From NCBI GenBank assembly GCA_016929795.1, contig JAFGIA010000331.1, forward strand, positions 1-25,337: 25,337 nt of DNA, written 5' to 3'. Under the pieces are notes generated by a model, which worked only from the letters and a program-made list of their open reading frames with translations, did not search any database and was not told the DNA's origin. This DNA is from Anaerolineae bacterium. Its GTDB lineage: Bacteria > Chloroflexota > Anaerolineae > JAAYZQ01. Below are positions 20,936 to 25,337 of this stretch, piece after piece (positions within the stretch are counted from its first letter, which is position 1; the number at the start of each line of letters is the position of its first letter). The position numbers and the translations under genes were made by a program.

Positions 20936-20971
20936 TCGAGGCGCCAGGCGCCGCCTGCCCTGGCGCCTCGA
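20936..20971 (+). terminator. GC-rich hairpin after the ferredoxin gene
   Basis: TCGAGGCGCCAGG (20936-20948) pairs perfectly with CCTGGCGCCTCGA (20959-20971) around a 10-nt loop, 12 nt after the stop codon. No T-run follows, so it may be a terminator-like or mRNA-stabilising hairpin. Confidence 0.65.
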
Positions 20972-20978
20972 CGGACCA

Positions 20979-21039
20979 GAAAATCGGCACAGTTGAGACA
21001 TTCGGTGGACAGATCCGGGAGACGCTGTGCCGACTTTTC
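20979..21039 (+). promoter_or_regulatory. Inverted repeat burying the methylase start codon
   Basis: GAAAATCGGCACAG (20979-20992) can pair with CTGTGCCGACTTTTC (21025-21039): nine pairs, a bulged C and five more pairs. The GTG start (21027-21029) is in the stem, and the GGGAG ribosome site (21017-21021) is in the 32-nt loop. In mRNA this could restrict initiation; as DNA it could be an operator. Confidence 0.65.
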
Positions 21040-23897
21040 TTGAACAAGGCGTGCTCGATCGGTTACGCCGGCTGCCGGCAGGCGGCCTGTCCACTGCCCA
21101 AGCGCTGATCTGCGACACGCTGCACTACCCGCCGGCAGGCGATCTTTTGTCGCGTGCCCAGTGGCCCGAGCGCGCGCGGCAGGCAGTCCCAGCCGATCCC
21201 CTCCTCCTGGCGCGCTACCCGGCGGGCGACACCTCATTCGACGTGATCTATGCCCAGATCCCGCTCGCTGGCAGTGGAGGCCATGTCCGCCTGTCGCGCA
21301 CAGCAGAGCACATGGCAGCGAGCGCACTGCTGCGGGATCATCCAACCCTGCTTCTGCTCTTCACCGATGCACAAGAGCGCTGTTGGGAGCTGGTGAGCGT
21401 GCAGACAGGGGGTGACGCACGGCCGGCTCTCCACCGCATCGTGGTGACCCCGGACAGGCCGTTGGGGGGCGCGGCGGGATGCGTGGCCAGGCTCGATCTG
21501 GCCTCGATGGCAGGGCCGTTGCCGGGCACGCTGGCGCCCGCATGGATCGCGCAGCGGCACGCGGAGGCGTTCGACGCCGACGCGCTCGGGCGCGAGTTCC
21601 TGGAGCGCCTGGCCCAAGTGCACGGGCAAGTGCGCGACGCGATCGATGTATCCGCCGACGGCGTCGACTCGAGCGCCCAGGCACAGGCACTGCTCGACAG
21701 GTTGCTCATCCTCCATTTTCTCCAGAAGGGAGGCTGGCTGGGCAATAGCCAGACCTACCTGCGCGACCGATTTCGTGCCCACCACGCGGCCCCCCAGGGC
21801 CGGACCTTTCACCGGGATGTGGCCTATCCGCTGTACCACGCCCTGTCAGATCTGCTGGCAGGCATGCCGGGCGCAGACCTGGCCCCCCCTCACGCAGGCC
21901 TGCCTGTGCCCGACGATACCTATGCCACCCTCTTTGACGAGCTGTTCGAATACTATGATCTCACGCTCGACGAGGATAGCCTCTTTGACCGAACCGTCGC
22001 CATCGGGCCTGACATCCTGGGCAAGGTGTTCGAAAGCCTGGTTCTGCCACGCGAGAAGGAGGGGGACGTGGACAAGCGACGGGCGACGGGATCATACTAT
22101 ACGCCGCGTCCCGTGGTGGCCTTTATGTGCCGCGAGGCGCTGGCCGAGTACCTGGCCAGCGAGGCCGGCCTGGATCGAGAGCGTGCGGGCCGCCTGCTGG
22201 CACTGCCGCCGGAAGGGATGCTGGCCGAAGGGGAACGGCAATGGCTGGCCGGCGCGTTTTCGGGTGCGCAGGCACAGCACGTGCGGCGTGCGCTGCTGAA
22301 CGTGCGGGCGTGCGACGCGGCAGCCGGCTCGGGCGCCTTTCTCGTCGGGCTGTTGCAGGCGATCTCGGCGGCCGTCGAAACGCTGGCGTGGCGAGTGGCG
22401 GGTAAAGCACCCCCGGCAGGGCGGCAGCGTGGGTACGAAACCAAGCGCGCCATTGTGGAGCAATGCCTGCATGGCGTGGATCTGCAGCCCGGTGCCGTGC
22501 GGGCGTGTGCACTGCGCTTGTGGCTGAGCCTCCTCGCCGCATACGAGCCCGGGGATGCGGCAGGCACAACGGCAGCCACGGACAGCCACCCCGGCCAGGC
22601 GCCGGAACCGGGCACCGCCCTCACCCTCCCGCCGCACCTGCTGCCTGACCTCTCGCGCACGCTGCGCCAGGGCGATGGCCTGCTCGAGCGGCTGGGCAAC
22701 GGCGATGGCACGCCGTTCCGTTGGCGAGACGACTTTCGAGACGTGTTTGAAGAAAAAGGTGGATTCGACCTCATGATCGGCAACCCGCCCTACAGCGCCA
22801 GGGTGTCGAGAGGCGATTGGGCCGAAATCAAGGCCAGGTATGTCGGCGCCGCGCGCGCCAGGAACCCGGCAGCCGCCTTCCTGGCCCTGCCCTTTGACTG
22901 CGTACACGAGCAGGGCGTGGCCTGCCAGATCGTGCCCAAATCGGTGACCTTTTCGGCGGGGTGGAGGGCCACACGCCGGCTGATCTGGGAAAGAGGAACG
23001 CTCGTCGGATCGGCCGACGTCAGCCAGGCGTTCGAGGGCGTGCTGTTGGAGCAAGAGGTGTTGATCTACCGGGTGAGGCCGGCGCAGGAAATAAAGCCAC
23101 GTGGCTGGGCGCTGCGCGGCCAGGCCTTTGAGGAGACACACCGCGCGCCCCTGGCGATCCTGAAGCAGCACGATGCGATCATGAACCACGTGCCGCCCCT
23201 GGCGGGGGCACTGATAGAGCGGCTGACCGCGGGCTGCATGCCGCTGGGGCTGCACACAATCACGCGCCGCGGCGCAGGATGGCAGGCGCACCTCGTGGCC
23301 CCCAGCGATGCCGGGCCACCCACCACCCCCGTGATACGCGGGCGCGACGTACGCCAGTTTGGCCTGGCACGGCCACTACCACGCATCGCCGTCCTCCCCG
23401 GCATGGCCCACAGACTGGGTGCAATGACGGTGCCCAAGATCGTATCACAGAACATTATCGCGCACATCACGCAGCCGTACGACACACTGGTGGTCATCTC
23501 GGCGCTCGACAGGGCGGGCCTGGCCGCCCTCGACACGGTGAACATGACCACGCCCCGCCGCGGGTGCCCCTTCCCTGTCGAGTTTGTCGTGGCCCTGCTC
23601 AACAGCTCGTTCGCGCGTTGGTACTTTTACTTTGTGATCTATAACCGGGCCGTGCGCACCATGCACTTGGACGCACCCTACATTGGCAAGCTGCCAGTGC
23701 CGGCAGCGGTGGGGGCCGAGATCGACACCATCTGTGCGCTGGCGGACAACCTGGCGCGCACGCAGGAGGGAGAAGGGATCAAATACTTTTTACATGGACA
23801 CCACCCGCTGTACGACGCCCTCGACGAGGCCCTTTTTCGCCTGTACGCCCTGACCGATCAAGAGATAGGGCTGGTGCTTCGCGAGAGTGAGTCCTAA
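21027..23897 (+). CDS. Eco57I-type N6-adenine DNA methylase, possible type IIG-like restriction-modification protein
   Basis: A 956-residue protein. The N-terminal 240 residues include LLLLFTDAQERCWELVSVQ and a helical stretch LLDRLLILHFLQKGGWLGN found in large Eco57I/PglX-like methylases. The methyltransferase core has motif X TGSYYTP (354-360), motif I ACDAAAGSGAFLVG (428-441), GVDLQPGAVRA and the catalytic NPPY (586-589), which define an adenine-N6 methylase with permuted order. The C-terminal 300 residues look like a target-recognition region. I see no clear PD-(D/E)xK nuclease motif, so cleavage is unproven. No partner nuclease, specificity subunit or BREX/DISARM gene adjoins it. The GTG start with GGGAG 5 nt upstream lies in an inverted repeat. 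The stop overlaps the convergent DUF58 gene. Confidence 0.9.
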   Translation: MPTFLEQGVLDRLRRLPAGGLSTAQALICDTLHYPPAGDLLSRAQWPERARQAVPADPLLLARYPAGDTSFDVIYAQIPLAGSGGHVRLSRTAEHMAASALLRDHPTLLLLFTDAQERCWELVSVQTGGDARPALHRIVVTPDRPLGGAAGCVARLDLASMAGPLPGTLAPAWIAQRHAEAFDADALGREFLERLAQVHGQVRDAIDVSADGVDSSAQAQALLDRLLILHFLQKGGWLGNSQTYLRDRFRAHHAAPQGRTFHRDVAYPLYHALSDLLAGMPGADLAPPHAGLPVPDDTYATLFDELFEYYDLTLDEDSLFDRTVAIGPDILGKVFESLVLPREKEGDVDKRRATGSYYTPRPVVAFMCREALAEYLASEAGLDRERAGRLLALPPEGMLAEGERQWLAGAFSGAQAQHVRRALLNVRACDAAAGSGAFLVGLLQAISAAVETLAWRVAGKAPPAGRQRGYETKRAIVEQCLHGVDLQPGAVRACALRLWLSLLAAYEPGDAAGTTAATDSHPGQAPEPGTALTLPPHLLPDLSRTLRQGDGLLERLGNGDGTPFRWRDDFRDVFEEKGGFDLMIGNPPYSARVSRGDWAEIKARYVGAARARNPAAAFLALPFDCVHEQGVACQIVPKSVTFSAGWRATRRLIWERGTLVGSADVSQAFEGVLLEQEVLIYRVRPAQEIKPRGWALRGQAFEETHRAPLAILKQHDAIMNHVPPLAGALIERLTAGCMPLGLHTITRRGAGWQAHLVAPSDAGPPTTPVIRGRDVRQFGLARPLPRIAVLPGMAHRLGAMTVPKIVSQNIIAHITQPYDTLVVISALDRAGLAALDTVNMTTPRRGCPFPVEFVVALLNSSFARWYFYFVIYNRAVRTMHLDAPYIGKLPVPAAVGAEIDTICALADNLARTQEGEGIKYFLHGHHPLYDALDEALFRLYALTDQEIGLVLRESES

Positions 23898-25198
23898 CCC
23901 CTGCCACTGGTGACCTTGATCACCCGGCCCGTGCCAGATAGGACCTTCAATTCGGGCCGGCCGATGCGCTCGTGCTCGACGATGGGACGGAAGGCGGTGC
24001 CCTGCACGATCTGCTCGGCGTGGATGCCCAGTTCGGCCAGCAGAGTAGCCATCGCCTCGACGTTGCCCGATCCGCCAAAGGTGTTCGGGTCGAGCAGGAG
24101 GACGGTGGGCGTCACGCCGCGGCGCATGGGGGGCAGCAGGCCCGCCACCCAGCCGGGGTCGCACGAGGGCGTGATGACGGCGAGCGTGGTGCCCCGCCCC
24201 AGGTTGCGGTTCATCTCGACCAGGACACGCGCCAGCGGCCAGCGCCCTCCTGCGCGCACGGTGGCCAGCGCCTCGAGGATACGCCACTGCTGGGCACGCC
24301 CCTTGCCCGGCACGACCAGGGTGGGCAGCGGCTGCGGCTCGCCGGTTGGCGTCGCCACGGTGCCATAGGCGACGAGGCCCACGGCGCGGTTCTCCTCCAG
24401 GGTCCGATTCGAGAGAGAGGCGGCGAGGATGACGCCATACTCCTCAGTCGACTCTTCTCCCTCCCCTACGTGCACAGCCTGGTCCATATCAAGCACGATC
24501 CAGAGGTCGCCTGAAGGTTCCAGATCAAAGGTCTTGACCGCCAGTGCATCGCGGCGGGCGGTGGTGGGCCAGTGAATGCGGTTGACGGCATCCCCTGGCA
24601 CGTAGGGACGCACACCGGCCGCGTTGACCGTCACGTCGAGCGCGCGCCGGCTGGCCCGGCCGCTGCCAGTGGCAGCCCCGCGCGGCAAGCAGAGCGTCGG
24701 CAGGTGGACAATGGGCGGGTAGACGAGTACCGACTGGGCGGCGGGATGGTCGAACGTGATGCTGTACAGGCCGAGCGGATCGCCGGTGCAGGCGCGCCAT
24801 GGGCCAAGCGTAAAGAGGCCGCGCTGGCGGCAGATGCCCTCGGTACGCCAGCCGACGGTGGCATACCCATCGGCGCTGCGCACGGAGCGTGCCGAATAGC
24901 CGGGCAGATCCGACGCATCATCAATCTCGACCCATAACGCAGGGAGAAAAGAGCCATTGACCATCACGAACCGCTCTTCGAGCAGGTCGCCGACATGTAC
25001 CCAGCCATAGTGCTGCTCACGGGTCACTTGCAGCCGCGCCGCCAGGTGACGCGCCCAGAGGTAGGCCATGAGCCAGAGGCCGCCCAAGGCCACGAGCAGG
25101 CCGATCCAAACCCGGCTAGGCAGTAGGAGCTGCAAGACGGCCAGCCCGGCCAGAACCCACGGCAGCCAGCGAGCCCGAAAGGTGATGGTTGCCAACAT
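23894..25198 (-). CDS. DUF58 domain membrane protein
   Basis: A 434-residue protein with two N-terminal membrane helices (about 11-27 and 29-47) and a DUF58 body. It shows TGDPLGLY (138-145) and the family signature GDAVNRIHWPTTARRDALAVK (202-222, written here as its consecutive segments). A von Willebrand factor A-like domain follows, beginning LWIVLDMD. DUF58 proteins usually accompany MoxR ATPases and transglutaminase-like genes and are thought to help assemble or mature cell-envelope or metal-dependent complexes; no MoxR gene is visible here. ATG 25198 is chosen since the frame above it is promoter; it lacks a ribosome site and lies at the predicted +1. The TAG stop overlaps the methylase TAA. 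Confidence 0.88.
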   Translation of the reverse strand: MLATITFRARWLPWVLAGLAVLQLLLPSRVWIGLLVALGGLWLMAYLWARHLAARLQVTREQHYGWVHVGDLLEERFVMVNGSFLPALWVEIDDASDLPGYSARSVRSADGYATVGWRTEGICRQRGLFTLGPWRACTGDPLGLYSITFDHPAAQSVLVYPPIVHLPTLCLPRGAATGSGRASRRALDVTVNAAGVRPYVPGDAVNRIHWPTTARRDALAVKTFDLEPSGDLWIVLDMDQAVHVGEGEESTEEYGVILAASLSNRTLEENRAVGLVAYGTVATPTGEPQPLPTLVVPGKGRAQQWRILEALATVRAGGRWPLARVLVEMNRNLGRGTTLAVITPSCDPGWVAGLLPPMRRGVTPTVLLLDPNTFGGSGNVEAMATLLAELGIHAEQIVQGTAFRPIVEHERIGRPELKVLSGTGRVIKVTSGRG

Positions 25199-25204
25199 AG
25201 AGAC

Positions 25205-25233
25205 AGTATAACACACCTCTCTTCTTCCACCAA
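25205..25233 (-). promoter_or_regulatory. Extended -10 promoter giving a probable leaderless DUF58 transcript
   Basis: On the minus strand: TTGGTG (25233-25228), a 17-nt spacer and TATACT (25210-25205), preceded by the extended -10 TGT. The predicted +1 (about 25198) coincides with the A of the DUF58 start codon. Confidence 0.7.
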
Positions 25234-25247
25234 CCAAGTCACCAGAA

Positions 25248-25276
25248 TTGACAGCCTTTTCGCGAGCATGTATAAT
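25248..25276 (+). promoter_or_regulatory. Perfect consensus sigma-70 promoter
   Basis: TTGACA (25248-25253), exactly 17 nt, then TATAAT (25271-25276). It is divergent from the DUF58 promoter, with about 15 nt between their -35 boxes. The predicted start is near 25283. Confidence 0.92.
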
Positions 25277-25308
25277 TGCGCCAGTTTGGCACCTAGAGGA
25301 GTAGTACT

Positions 25309-25337
25309 GTGACAGTTGAAAACCGCATCTCCCTCGA
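25309..25337 (+). CDS. Start of an unidentified gene (3' partial)
   Basis: GAGGAG (25296-25301) is followed 7 nt later by GTG 25309, opening a frame that reads MTVENRISL before the window ends. A consensus promoter lies just upstream, so the gene is probably well expressed. Nine residues are too few to name it. Confidence 0.6.

Noticed and set aside
20936..20971. Transposon end or attachment site after the ferredoxin
   Set aside because: It is a single short-loop hairpin with no second copy in the window; a transcript-end structure is simpler.

Overview
The window is a GC-rich, gene-dense bacterial segment with intact reading frames, short intergenic gaps and ordinary Shine-Dalgarno and sigma-70-type signals. 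The most likely source is a member of the Chloroflexota (Anaerolineae-like). The hints are proteins with Pro/Thr 'PTPTP' linkers behind a single membrane anchor, a Chloroflexota-style dicluster ferredoxin, a larE-larB pair, and many small palindromic intergenic repeats. This assignment is inference; no rRNA or marker gene is present. The first 35 bases hold an 18-C homopolymer, so the left edge may be a contig end.

Layout. 1-1525: ATPase and permease of a SsuBC/TauBC/ThiZX-type ABC importer (ATPase cut by the edge). 1605-3199: larE-larB, two steps of nickel-pincer nucleotide cofactor synthesis. 3274-3723: a monocistronic cold-shock protein with clear promoter and terminator. 3733-5136: an interspersed repeat followed by an Eis-like acetyltransferase. 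5144-6814: two tandem membrane-anchored DUF4230 proteins behind one promoter. 6848-8986: GHMP sugar kinase plus NDP-sugar pyrophosphorylase. 9014-13541: DUF885 metallohydrolase, YigZ/IMPACT protein, C45-like Ntn-hydrolase candidate and a lipoprotein alpha/beta hydrolase. 13582-15883: membrane zinc-ribbon protein and one-chain L-serine dehydratase. 15884-16297: a 414-bp gene-free stretch with two repeat elements. 16298-18056: DEDDh exonuclease and a PatB/MalY-type PLP enzyme. 18180-20371 (minus): DUF364, XdhC and SufU-like genes in one tight operon. 20621-23897: dicluster ferredoxin and a 956-residue Eco57I-type DNA methylase. 23894-25198 (minus): DUF58 protein. 25309-end: start of a new gene behind a perfect consensus promoter.

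The genes mostly form small independent housekeeping or cofactor units rather than one pathway. Recurrent themes are metal and sulfur cofactors: LarE/LarB (Ni-pincer), XdhC/SufU/DUF364 (molybdoenzyme or Fe-S maturation), serine dehydratase and ferredoxin (4Fe-4S).

The most unusual material lies between genes. (i) A 127-bp element at 15931-16057 folds into nested stems with four hairpins that all end in TGAA or TTCA loops, and two of them carry REP-like GTAG heads. (ii) Three intergenic hairpins have arms built of tandem 7- or 8-mers with a TTGG/CCAA core. (iii) A roughly 50-bp repeat family occurs in inverted orientation about 12 kb apart. (iv) Two promoters place the start codon at or next to +1 (leaderless). 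(v) An inverted repeat buries the start codon of the methylase.
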